Shown here piece after piece: positions 10,497 through 20,300 of a stretch of 33,562 nt of DNA (its first letter is position 1; each line of letters starts with the position of its first letter). The translations under genes and the position numbers were made by a program. Source of the DNA: Chara braunii (taxonomy: Eukaryota; Streptophyta; Charophyceae; Charales; Characeae). Location of the stretch: NCBI GenBank assembly GCA_003427395.1, contig BFEA01000107.1:1034022-1067583 (forward strand), given 5' to 3'. Under the pieces are notes generated by a model. It did not search any database, was not told the DNA's origin, and saw nothing but the letters and a program-made list of their open reading frames with translations.

Positions 10497-13494
10497 TTTT
10501 TCTCCTCCGGCCCCTTTTTTGTCTGTTTTTTTGGTATGGGCCAGGTTTTGTCCTCCACCCACGTGAGAGGGTTCACCCTTGTCGGGGTCTGCGAGGCCAA
10601 TCTGGCTATCTGCTCCAGTGCAATGCCCTCCATGGGATCTGAGGGTCAAGAATTAGTCTCATCATCCATTGCAGGGAGAGGGCAGTGAGCTGGAGGGCGG
10701 GGTCAATAATGCCTAGCCCTTTCGTTTTGGGTTGAACTACCGAGAGGCATGCCACTCGGCTAATGACGTGTTGAAGCTCATGATTGTCTCTCCACAGGAA
10801 TGCTGCTACCTGTTTTTGGATAGCCCGCAAGGCTGGCTTACTCAGAGGCCATATCGCTGATTTGTACCATAACGAGGCCAGAATCACATTGTCGATGACC
10901 AGCGTGCGGCCTAAAAGGGAGGTCTTCTTGTTTTTCCAAAGAGATATTTTTTGTAACACCGGCGCCATAACCCACTCGTCATTATTGCTTGGGCTCCCTG
11001 TGGTGGTCATTCGCACCCCCAATACTCGAATATGAGTCTGAGATGGGAGCCACTTGACCCTGGGCGATTCAAGAGGTCTTCCCCCTTGGTAGTGTATCCA
11101 CGAACCCAATGTCTTACTTCCCCAGTTGACCTCCATGTCCAAGACTTCAGCAAAGTGATCCATCAGTGTTTTAATCGCCGCCATGTTCTCCTGTGTCGCA
11201 TCCATCATTATTGTCAGATCGTCTGCGAATAGGGAGCAAATGAGAATTGCGTCCTCCGGGATCTCTGTCACCGATATTCTCGCGAGGTCCTTGTGTTCTC
11301 GAAGGTTCATCGCGAGTGCCTCCATGACAATGACAAACAAAAAGGGGGCAATCGGGTCTCCTTGCCGAACAGAACGCTGCAAATGGATGGGGGGGCCTAG
11401 GTTGGCGTTAACTTGGACCCAGGTAGATGCGTTCTGGTGAAGGATGGTTGTCCATTTGCACATGTTTGGCCCAAAATTCAACTTTTTCATGCATTTGTCC
11501 AAAGAGAACCAGTCAACGTGGTCATAGGCTTTCTCGAAGTCTATGAACATGAAAGCTGCATTTCTTTTGGATTGTCGCGAGATCTTAAGTACCTCGTTTA
11601 CTAGTAGTATATTATCATGTATATGGCCGCCCTTGATGAACCCGGTCTAAGTAGGATGTATTATTTTTTTCATGACTCCTATCAACCGGTTTGCCAAGGT
11701 TTTTGCCAACATTTTGTATACCACCGTGAGCAGTGTAATAGGTCTGTAGTTCCTTATGTTTGTCTGGTCCCCCTTCTTGTAGAGGAGAGTGAGAACCCCT
11801 TCTCCCACGAACCCACCCATCCTTCCTGACTCCCACACTGCCTCATAATAGCTCATCAGGTTTGCCGAAAGATTTGCCCAACTTTTCTCCCATAGTTCTT
11901 TGGGCAGGTCATCTATGTCTGGGGTCTTCTCCTCCTCTATCTGCATCAGCGTCGTCCATATTTCTTGTTTGGTAATTGGTGTCTCTATGGCGTCCCTCTG
12001 CGCATCATCGAGTCTACTGCTTAGGGGGACCAAGAAATTTTCCACCTCCCTCTCCCTTGTCTCTTGGGGGTGATTATTGCATCGTGAGGTGAACAGGTCC
12101 TGGTAGAAGGATCTTGCTACCCGGGTACAGTGGGGGCTGGTTGTGGCAAAGGGGGCATGTGGCTGCGACTCGTTCACTATTGCCTCGATGGTTGTTCTTC
12201 CTGCCTTGACTCTGGCTTTTGCGAAGAATTTAGTGTCCATTGCTTCTTCCGTTCTCTGTGCGTGGAGTTTCCCTCTGATTCTTATACCTTGCCACCGATT
12301 TTCAGCAAGGTTTGGGAATTGTTTTTTAATTTCTTGTATTTTGGTTAGGTCTGTTGGATCCTGAGAAGGTTCTTGTTGGTACATAGATTGCAGATTTCGT
12401 TGCAGTTCAATTTCGTGTGCATGTCTTTTTGCTGCTAACAGTTTCGAAAAATCTTTACATGTTTTTGCCAAGAAGGCTAGGCCATTATTAAACCAGGTTA
12501 CTGTGTCCTTCATCACTTCCTTCTGTCCATGCCAGTATGCCCAGACATCTTTCAGATAGGTGAGGAAGGGTCCCATTGCTAGTAGAGAGGTGTTGAGTTT
12601 GTAATACCCAGGCCCCTGGTTTGGTTTCTTTCGAAATGTCAGTCTGGTCACGCACATGGCGTGATCAAGACCTGGATATGGGCTCGGTGGGAAGATCCCT
12701 GCTAGCTGAAGGATTCCCTCCATTTCTTCTGAGATTAGAATAAGGTCGATCATTGAACGGGATTGCCTGTTAGAGCGGCTATTGCGGAAGCAAGTGTACA
12801 TTTGTTTGGATGGGAAAGACATGCGAAACGTAACATAGACATTCAAGGATATTGTGAGATCTGCGATAATATTATCGTCCTCTTCTACATATCTTGGGCA
12901 GGGAGAGGCGAGGCGCCACCGGTCCATCCATCTGTCCGGTGCCACGTTAAAATCTTCCACTATTACTACGGGTATTCCTTCATGAATTTGAGTTTTTAGA
13001 TTTTCAAAGAAGACCCTTTTATCGCCCACCTCGTTTGACCCATATACGCATATAACGTTGACTACTTCTATTTCTAGCATTGCCAAGATCGACACCCATC
13101 GCCCGTGCAGGTCCGCCGCCCAGTTTAGTGGCTCCAGACTTGTACCCGGGGGTAGCCAAATGGCTACCCCTGCGCTGCCTGCCCTCGGGGCGTGGGCTGT
13201 AAAGGACTGATGGGGCCATAATTGTTTGTGTACGTAATGGTGATCCTGGGTGTCCATAAGATGTGTTTCCTGTACACATACATTGTTTGGTCACTCCTTC
13301 CCTACCACCCCCTGAAGTTGTTCATAGATCACTTGTCTTTTGTCTGGGCCTGTGGTGGCGAGTCCGTTGACGTTAATCGTTTGTAGGTCTAAATCTGCTG
13401 CTCTTTTCCCTTTAATCCAATCCTTCTCCTTCCCATACAGCGCATTAATTAGATCCATAACGCAGTTTTAGAGCAACATTTCTGCCTCGGCCTC

Positions 13495-13757
13495 CTACAA
13501 GCTTTCCCAGCTTGCGTTATCTAAGTCTGAGAGGGACTTCAACCAACCCCTCCTGAGAATGGTACAAAGAGTTGTGTACAGATCTGTCTCCGACCAACAA
13601 TTGTTGGCCTTGATCTTGAGGAGTTGGAGATCTAACAGGGCATTGTGTGACTACCAGCGCAGACCCTCCGTTTTGGTGGGCTCAAATCTCAAAAAAATGT
13701 CCCGTTTTGACATGCGTTGCGATGGTGAGCGAACCACCCTGATTGTCTGGGCCCCTG
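13495..13757 (-). pseudogene. LINE-B ORF1, C-terminal remnant
   Basis: Translated on the minus strand, this segment aligns with the C-terminal part of LINE-D ORF1: KRDIFLRF.P..TEGLRW matches YRDVYICYDPDKNAGLKW, and LLDLQLLKIK...W.E.DLYTTLCTILRRGWL matches the LLDLQIVKLR...W.EQDVLCAILRLGFL region. One TAG interrupts it, right after GLRW. It ends at a TAG at 13497-13495, followed in the same frame by 36 nt and then the ORF2 ATG. It is cut abruptly at 13757, where the 138-bp direct repeat starts, so this is where the insertion's 5' truncation lies. Confidence 0.8.
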
Positions 13758-13895
13758 TCCAACATATTAAAGCAATTTTATAATTAGACAGTTTTTTTGT
13801 TGTCCTTGGGGTACCCCTTTCATTATTCTTGCAGCTCCCCTTTTTCTGTGCCTCTTACGCACAAGGCTGCCCACGTTGATTGTGGTTGAGCGGCA
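13758..13895. repeat. 138-bp direct repeat, right copy (flanks LINE-B 5' end)
   Basis: This is the same segment as 8101-8238, same orientation, about 97 percent identical. It starts exactly where ORF1 homology of LINE-B stops and continues into unrelated sequence at 13896 (GCTGCCCACATCC). Confidence 0.95.
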
Positions 13896-15015
13896 GCTGC
13901 CCACATCCCCGTGTGCCTTCACGGCCCACTTGCACGTTATTTTAGGAGGCAGAGTAAAAGGGAAGGTATGCTCCTATGCATCTCTTCAGAGCTTCATACT
14001 CCTGTTCATTTCACTTTAGATCTTCAGCTTATACAGTGTTGGTTGCTTCTCACGTTCATCGTCTGCTCGAGCATTGTTGTTTAGTTAAGAGAAAAGAGAG
14101 AAGAGAGAGAGAGAGAGAGGAGGCTTATCGTGGATTAGATGGTCCAACATTCGGGGGTCGTAAATGTGAGCGATGGTGTTCGCATGCTACGTACGCTCTT
14201 CGGATGCCTCGTGTTTTTTTCACTGAATGGAGTAGACACGAAAGGGGCATCAAGGGCAAAAAAAGGAGGAGAAAAATCTACTAGTAGTCTAATACCTAAG
14301 GGGGAAAACGGTTCCTTTGGGCCCAGCAAAAATAAGGCCCGCACGTCATTTGAATGGCACAGAAGGTGTCCCGTGAAACTGGCCGCAGGAAGTTTTTTGC
14401 TCGGCGGCCGCGGGGGCGAGGCTGTCGCCCCTTGCGTTTCGTGGGAAAGCGCTGCCAAAAAATATGGCGGCAGGCTATGTCTCTGATGAACGGAGAACGG
14501 GCGGAATTAAACGTCGTTCAACCCGTTTAACAGGCCCGAGCACCCCCGTGGAATCCCGTTTAATGGAAAAACGGGGGTGTCCCGTTAAATTTCGAAAAAC
14601 GGAATTGGTGCATTGGGCCTCGGACACGTGGCCCTACGCGCCCAAACACCAAAAACAGGAAGAAAAAAAATAAATTTGACCCCTATTACCAGGGTGGGGT
14701 GGCCAAACATGCCCCTCCCTTTTGAAAATCAAACTGCAAGAGGGAAAAAAGATGGGGTCACCCCATACCCCGACATTGTGATCACATGTGTGTGCATGTG
14801 GGTGCATGTCCTTTTTTATTTTTTTTTACCAAATGCTCCAATCTATTTGTCCAGTCTCATTTTCTAAGGGTCCCTACATATTATCAAGGACCCCTTGTGG
14901 AGCAGAGATGGACATTGGACTTGTAATCTGTCTGCGTGGGTCTGGAATATATAGTCTGGATTCGAATTCAGGTTTGTGCATCACACTGATCACAGTTATG
15001 GGTCACTAATTGTTT
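13896..15015. other. Spacer without recognised gene
   Basis: No coding signal is recognised. It holds a GA-rich tract at about 14091-14120 and a 9-bp inverted repeat (CACCCCCGT at 14541-14549 with ACGGGGGTG at 14571-14579) set in a GTTTAAC/CCGTTTAA-rich stretch. Frames here are short and lack motifs. Confidence 0.5.
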
Positions 15016-15112
15016 GTCTTGTTGTTTTTCTTTTGTTTCTCGTTTTTCTTTTGTTCTCTATTTTTCTTTTTGTTTTTTCATTTTTCTTTTGTTTTCTCGT
15101 TTCTCTTTTCTT
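15016..15112. repeat. Pyrimidine-rich imperfect tandem repeat
   Basis: Repeated T(4-6)CTTTTGTT-type units with little else fill this stretch. A T21 run follows at 15218-15238. Confidence 0.8.
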
Positions 15113-15238
15113 AGGAATACGTGCAGTGGCCCTAAGGGCCTCTACTCACCACATGCACATAAGATAAAACATATGGCGGTGTATTATTCCTTCCACGTTC
15201 TAGCAGAAAATCCATTCTTTTTTTTTTTTTTTTTTTTT

Positions 15239-15663
15239 GAAAACCCATGGTGTTGTAGAGACCAAGGACCAGACCCGCGGTGATTGTGGGTAGCAGCAAT
15301 CAATGGTTCTCCTGACAGGATAGGCCACCTACCCTACCCATCCCCACGTTAATACTCCCAGCACACCCCCTGTCCCTACTATCCTACCTTAGTGTGACCA
15401 GCACTCAGGACCATCACCCTACCAGTATTGAGGGCAACTTGGATCAGACAACAGTGACAAGCACCGTAGTTGGGCCAACCTCCCAGCCCTAATTGAAGCG
15501 GAAGCGGATGAACCTTGTCGTACGGGACTTCGAACGTCAGACTCATGGAATCTTCTACAGGCCCAAATCAGGGAGTATACCCATTGGCAGCAGGATTACC
15601 TAAGCACTGCATGCCAAAAAATATGTTGTTTATGGTTCTGATTTTTTTTAAATATACGAAGTT
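15239..15663. other. Spacer without recognised gene
   Basis: I see no gene, repeat or structured RNA here. A short stretch before it (about 15180-15217, with TTCCACGTTCTAGCAG) resembles about 16600-16625 (TTCCATGTTCTAGCGG), so both may belong to one dispersed repeat. Confidence 0.4.
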
Positions 15664-15718
15664 AAAAAAAAAAAAAAAAAAAAAAAAATTGTTATACATC
15701 TTTGACAGATCTACAACC

Positions 15719-15764
<46 letters not shown>
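15664..15764. repeat. Poly-A run and (TA)n microsatellite
   Basis: A25 lies at 15664-15688 and an uninterrupted TA tract at 15720-15764. The TA tract touches the left end of the TTAA element at 15766. Confidence 0.97.
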
Positions 15765-15765
<1 letters not shown>

Positions 15766-15767
<2 letters not shown>

Positions 15768-15973
15768 AACTACTAGTACCTCCGCCAGTGTTGGGAAAAT
15801 AGGAAAAAGTGGCAGTTTTCCCAAACTCCTAAAGATTCGGAGGTCGGGCCCAACGACGACTGCCATTGATAAATCTGATCGGCGGTCGTCACTTCGTTTC
15901 AGCCTCCGAAAAAGTTAGAGAACCACCTGAGGCCCGCTATTTTCCCCCGTGGCAAAGGTACTAGTGGTTTTAA
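15766..15973 (+). mobile_element. TTAA/ACTAGT inverted-repeat element (MITE-like), copy E1
   Basis: This is a 208-bp unit with TTAA at both ends and inverted termini: left TTAACTACTAGTACCTCC..., right end read in reverse TTAAAACCACTAGTACC.... Similarity extends inward through GCCA and GGGAAAATAG. There is no coding capacity. The body (GATAAATCTGATCGGCGG) recurs inverted in copy E2, and the left 70 bases recur at 32474. TTAA at both ends fits a TTAA-targeting cut-and-paste element such as piggyBac, but the superfamily is not proven. Confidence 0.7.
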
Positions 15974-16096
15974 AAATCTCTGTGAAACCCAAAAAAAAAA
16001 AACATGTCATTCTTTGTTTTTGATTTTTTCATTGTGCTTATGTTTTTTATTTTTTTAAAATATATTCAAAGCTCAAAAAATAAAACTAAACACATG
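15974..16096. other. A/T-rich spacer
   Basis: A- and T-rich low-complexity DNA with no feature recognised. Confidence 0.4.
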
Positions 16097-16438
16097 GGGT
16101 TATAGACCTCGAAAAGATCTGCAATCCCATTTTTTATTTATTTATTTCGATTATGTTTAGCCTAGGAAAAAGATCATTCCAGACCCATTTTTCCCCGTCT
16201 GACGTGCGTTTAAACGGGGATTCAGCGTGAATTCAACGCGCGTTGAACCTGTCTCTTATACACATCTAGATGTGTATAAGAGACAGGGGTTATAGACCTC
16301 GAAAAGATCTGCAATCCCATTTTTTATTTATTTATTTCGATTATGTTTAGCCTAGGAAAAAGATCATTCCAGACCCATTTTTCCCCGTCTGACGTGCGTT
16401 TAAACGGGGATTCAGCGTGAATTCAACGCGCGTTGAAC
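16097..16438. other. Assembly artefact: 152-bp exact duplication around a 38-bp Nextera mate-pair junction adapter
   Basis: Bases 16249-16267 read CTGTCTCTTATACACATCT and bases 16268-16286 are its exact reverse complement. This is the Tn5 mosaic end in the head-to-head form left by Nextera mate-pair circularisation. The 152 bases before it (16097-16248) are repeated exactly after it (16287-16438). The real genome very likely has one copy and no adapter, so about 190 bases here are artificial. Confidence 0.98.
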
Positions 16439-16466
16439 AATTCAACGTGGAACCCGCGTTGAATTC
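16419..16466. repeat. Nested palindrome
   Basis: The outer 12-bp arms GAATTCAACGCG (16419-16430) and CGCGTTGAATTC (16455-16466) are perfect complements. Inside, CGTTGAA-CAA-TTCAACG (16431-16447) forms a second stem. The adapter artefact joins exactly within this structure in its first copy, so it may have hampered assembly. Confidence 0.9.
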
Positions 16467-16703
16467 AGAATCGGACACATAGGCGACAGACGCGGGTTCG
16501 AGTAGGGGAGCGGCCAAGCTGCTTTTTATGGTACTTTGTCGCGCGAGCGGTTTTTCTCATTTTGTCGTCGATTGCCGAAAGCGGGCAGTGTATAGTGTCT
16601 ATTTCCATGTTCTAGCGGGAGATTCATTCGATTTTGTTCATCTTATCGATGGAAGTCGTGTGAGGCAGCCGTGAGTTTGAAGACTTACCTGTTCTCTCTC
16701 TCT

Positions 16704-16992
16704 NNNNNNNNNNNNNNNNNNNNNNNNNNNNNNNNNNNNNNNNNNNNNNNNNNNNNNNNNNNNNNNNNNNNNNNNNNNNNNNNNNNNNNNNNNNNNNNNN
16801 NNNNNNNNNNNNNNNNNNNNNNNNNNNNNNNNNNNNNNNNNNNNNNNNNNNNNNNNNNNNNNNNNNNNNNNNNNNNNNNNNNNNNNNNNNNNNNNNNNNN
16901 NNNNNNNNNNNNNNNNNNNNNNNNNNNNNNNNNNNNNNNNNNNNNNNNNNNNNNNNNNNNNNNNNNNNNNNNNNNNNNNNNNNNNNNNNNNN
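16704..16992. other. Assembly gap of 289 N
   Basis: This is a run of N after a CT-rich stretch (GTTCTCTCTCTCT). LINE-C's A-tail should lie in it or at its edge. A single N is also present at 8239. Confidence 1.
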
Positions 16993-17108
16993 AACAGCCC
17001 GAATCGGTGTTAGGAGTGTTAATAAGAGCAGTCACCACTAACCGTTTCCGGGGAGGCTCCATCTATTGGTGGGGAGTAGCACCTGCTGGAAACCGGGTCC
17101 AGCGTCCC
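16993..17108 (-). repeat. LINE 3' tail with conserved hairpins (LINE-C copy)
   Basis: This is the same tail as at 8362-8240 and 22380-22248. Hairpin 1 (GCTGGA/TCCAGC) is intact (17103-17098 with 17090-17085). In hairpin 2 four pairs (CTCC/GGAG) are kept and the outer pair is an A-C mismatch. It ends in the N gap. Confidence 0.85.
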
Positions 17109-17379
17109 TGAACAACATGCTTGCTTGTTTATACAGACAACTGATAGTAGCGATTTCTGGGTGTTTACACACCATCTCAGTTGGGAGTATGCTTGAACTA
17201 CTCAGTTACCCAGTAGCCTGGATTGATTGCCTACATGACAGTCTATGTTGTGTGATATGGTACTCGATAGTGGGGACTGCTTTCATCCATCATGATTTGT
17301 CATTATCCCCAGTACATGTAGCCAAATAGGCCTCTCGTTCCCCATCCCCCGCTAGAGGGCTCTGTTATATTTTGTCAAG
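17109..17379 (-). other. LINE-C 3' untranslated region
   Basis: This lies between the ORF2 stop and the hairpin tail. There is no coding signal. A short block near 17213-17245 (CCAG...GGATTGATTG) resembles the same place upstream of the tail in LINE-B and LINE-D. Confidence 0.6.
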
Positions 17380-20300
17380 TTAGGAGATAAGAAGGAAGTC
17401 AGGGTGAAGGTATGGCATGTCGAAACAGTGGAAGGGTTTTCGTTTCAAGGAGGGTTTTGTCCTCCTCCAAGGCTTACACTTAATGTTGAGCCCGGTGTCG
17501 ATTTCAGAAAAGGTGAGGTGAGGGTCCTGCCAGAGTTGGCGATAGGCGTTGCAGATGGCCTCCTTCGCAACGGGCTCCTTTTCCTCCTTGTAATCCTTTA
17601 AGAAGAACTTCCAGGCTTCATGAGTATGGGATCTGATTACCTCCTCAATTGTTTGTTAGGCTTGCTGCAGTCCAAATTGATGGTCTATTCCTTCAAATGA
17701 GCATCTGACTCTCCAGGCAAGCATCAAAACGTTCAGCCTCGTATATGAGAAAAAATTAGTGACGAAGGGGGACCATTGTGCCAGCAGTTGTTGGTTTTTG
17801 CCCAACAGCAGGAGCCCCAAGTCCCACAGGATGTGTTCCCCCGTTAGGGCATGGAAGGCAGCATCCCACCACTGCCACAATTGGGTGACCATAGGGCACG
17901 CCAACAGGCAGTGTTCCAGTGTTGCTCGGGCCGGCGGTGTTGACCTTCCGCAGAAGGTGCAAATAGGGGACATAAGCCCTTTCTGCTCGAGGTCTGTTCT
18001 GGATACAAGCCGGTCCGACGTGGGTAGATAGCGATGAAGCATCTTCCATTGAAGCGCCCTAGGGTTTGTGAGCATGATTTTGCAGTACTTGGTCCAGGGC
18101 AGATTGGTTAGCAGGCCCAAGTCCAAGGGTGAGTCCCGCTCTCATCTAGAAGAAATGGTTTGGTGAATTGGTCCAATTGGACGCGAGGCCGTATATCCTC
18201 CTTTGACAGTATAATCCCATATATTCATTCCCCTGGATCAAAGGGGAGCCTGCCGACCGGTATCATGGGCTCAAATGCTAAAAGGTCCTCTTGCGGGTTC
18301 CCCACCACTCTGACATGCATCAGACCCCCCCATTTTTTGTGACTATCCAGACTTTCATTCCTTGTAAGTTTGGAGAGTCTGCCTCTTGTTGTCTGGGGCT
18401 TGTACGGTTGTAATATGCAATGCTCTGCTTCCGTGCTTTGCACCCTATATATGCCTTGGGGACGAGGAAGGTCCTTACATCTAACCACCCAATCGTCTTG
18501 CACCACCGAGGGGCCTGTTTGGAAGGCAAGTCGTCAGGCCAGGGGGAGGGCCTCTCTCAACTTGGTCGCCTTCTCCTGCACATTCTTCACATGTTTAAGT
18601 CTCAACTCTAGTTGGTCAGACGTGGCCTAGTCCGCTGTCACCCGGTCCCATAGGTCCCCTACCATAAAAACTCCCCTTTTGGCCCATGTGAGCCAGGGGG
18701 AGTTTGTTGTGATGACAAACGGATTTCCTTCATCGTTCAGCACCCATAGGTTGTCGACAGCGGCTGCCTCCTAATGTCCTACCATCTGTTGGGAGGTTGT
18801 TTCAGCTGCAGACCACGTCTTCCCCACAGTTTTAGCATGTACACCCAAAGGGGGTTGAGCAGTATATCTGCTCTGGCTGCCTGCTGCGGGAAGTTTGTTT
18901 GTCGTTGTTGAGGAGGGGAGGGGATTGTCCAGTACTTATTAGTCAGCCACCGGAAGGAATGCAATTTTTTAGGCGTCGGCATCTTAGGTGTCTCAGGTGC
19001 CAGGTTGGCAATCTGCAAGCAAGTCAGCAGACCCTGGAGGATATCATTACCTATCAGCAGTTTGGCCAGAACCTTAAAAATCGACGCATGACTCTCTTCT
19101 CCAGGTCCAGTATCCCCAACCCCACTCTGGCCCTTAGCTGCGTGAGGACATCCCATGCCACCCTCTGTATATACCTCGATGTTTCAGAGTTGTTTTTTCA
19201 GAGGTACCCTAATAGTGTTTTCCTGAGTCTGGTGTATTGTTGTTGCTTTAGCAGCCAGACTGCCAGTTTGTACCAAATGGAGGCCAAAATGGCATTATTG
19301 ATGGTTAGGGTCCGCCCTATTAATGACGTGTGTAGTCCCTTCTATTTAGCTAGTCAACCTATTGACATGTTCACCAACATATCCCCGTGATCCGTTGGGG
19401 GCCTTACCGGAGTGAGTCTCACTCAAAGAACTCTGATGGCCTTTTCCTTTCTCGCCCAGGCTACAGTTGGTTCTTGCGGGGGGGGGTTCTCCTTCTGGGT
19501 GGAGCCACTATCCCTCCGTCTTGGCTCCCCAGTTGACCTTCATATCTGCCACCAGTGAGAAGAGGTGTATAACATGTGTGAGGGCCTCTATACTATCCGC
19601 ATCTACTTGGATGAGCACGGTGAGGTTGTCTGCGAACAATGACATCACCGGAATGAGGTGATGTGGAATCTCAAGGATGGACACTTCGTTGATCATGTGA
19701 TGAGCTCTGATGAGCGACGCCAAAGCCTCCATAACTACGACAAATAACAAAGGGGCAATGGGGTCGCCTTGTCGCACTGATCTCTGAAGATGTATTGGTG
19801 GTCAGAGATGGTCATTACGCATGATGTTAGTGGTGGCCGACCTATGAAGAAGTTGCGCCCAGCGCACAAGCGGTTAATAGGGACCCCCACTTTTCAGCCC
19901 TGGTTAACCCCTTCAACCCTGAAAAGTGCATTGGAGATCATTTAAAAAAAAAAATTCTGATTTTTTTTTTTTGCCCTGATTTATTTTGGTCGAGGTTTGT
20001 GTGTGTCAAGTTTGGTGTTTGTTGGGGTCTTGGAGTTGACTGTTTTGGCTAGCCCTGAAAATCCTGAAAATCCTTAAAACTGAAATGAGCGAATTTTGCA
20101 TAAAAACACATTTTTGCCTTGCTGTTTTATAGCTTTGTAAAAAAAAAATTCAATTTTTTTTTTAGAAGTAGTTAGTATGATCTCGACTCTATGAATTGGT
20201 GGCAAGTTTGTTTAAAATGACCCTTGGGTTTTGTTATAAATAACCTGACAAGGGTCTGAAAATTGAGGCCTCCGTTAACCGGCTCTCGCCCAGCGGGAAA

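Larger units (their letters stand above)
9199..13458 (-). pseudogene. LINE-B ORF2 pseudogene (endonuclease - reverse transcriptase - zf-RVT)
   Basis: The likely start is the ATG at 13458-13456, because LINE-D has an ATG at the matching place before (L/V)YGK. Endonuclease landmarks are INVNGLA near 13375, CVQETHL near 13275, EDFN near 12955 (the usual G of GDFN is E here) and GLDH near 12670. RT landmarks are LLYKKGD and NYRPITLL (about 11785-11735), DFEKAYDHVDW (about 11545-11515), VRQGDPIAP (about 11370), SLFADDLT (about 11235-11210) and VNWGSK (about 11130). The zf-RVT finger, CKRC...EHVFMQC, lies near 9530-9450. Lesions are a TGA where the relatives have Trp just before the QETH motif, a TAG where LINE-D has Gln (HPMQTGF), a frameshift near 10620, the 67-bp duplication, and frame changes around the finger. 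The frame ends at a TAA at 9201-9199. Confidence 0.93.
8239..13757 (-). mobile_element. LINE-B: L1-type LINE, 5'-truncated in ORF1, about 5.5 kb
   Basis: In minus-strand order this has the last part of ORF1 (13757-13495), ORF2 (13458-9199), a 3' region, the conserved hairpin tail (8362-8240) and a short A-run (TTTTTT on the plus strand at 8240-8245). The element is bracketed directly by the two copies of the 138-bp repeat. It is the best preserved of the four LINEs in its endonuclease-to-RT part, which stays in one frame from about 13460 to 10606 with three stops (one TAA just after the ORF2 start region's upstream side excluded; TGA near 13295 and TAG near 11648 inside the coding part). It carries two small tandem duplications in the C-terminal part. 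Confidence 0.93.

Noticed and set aside
16671-17111. Reading frames across the N run
   Set aside because: They exist only because N codons carry no stops.
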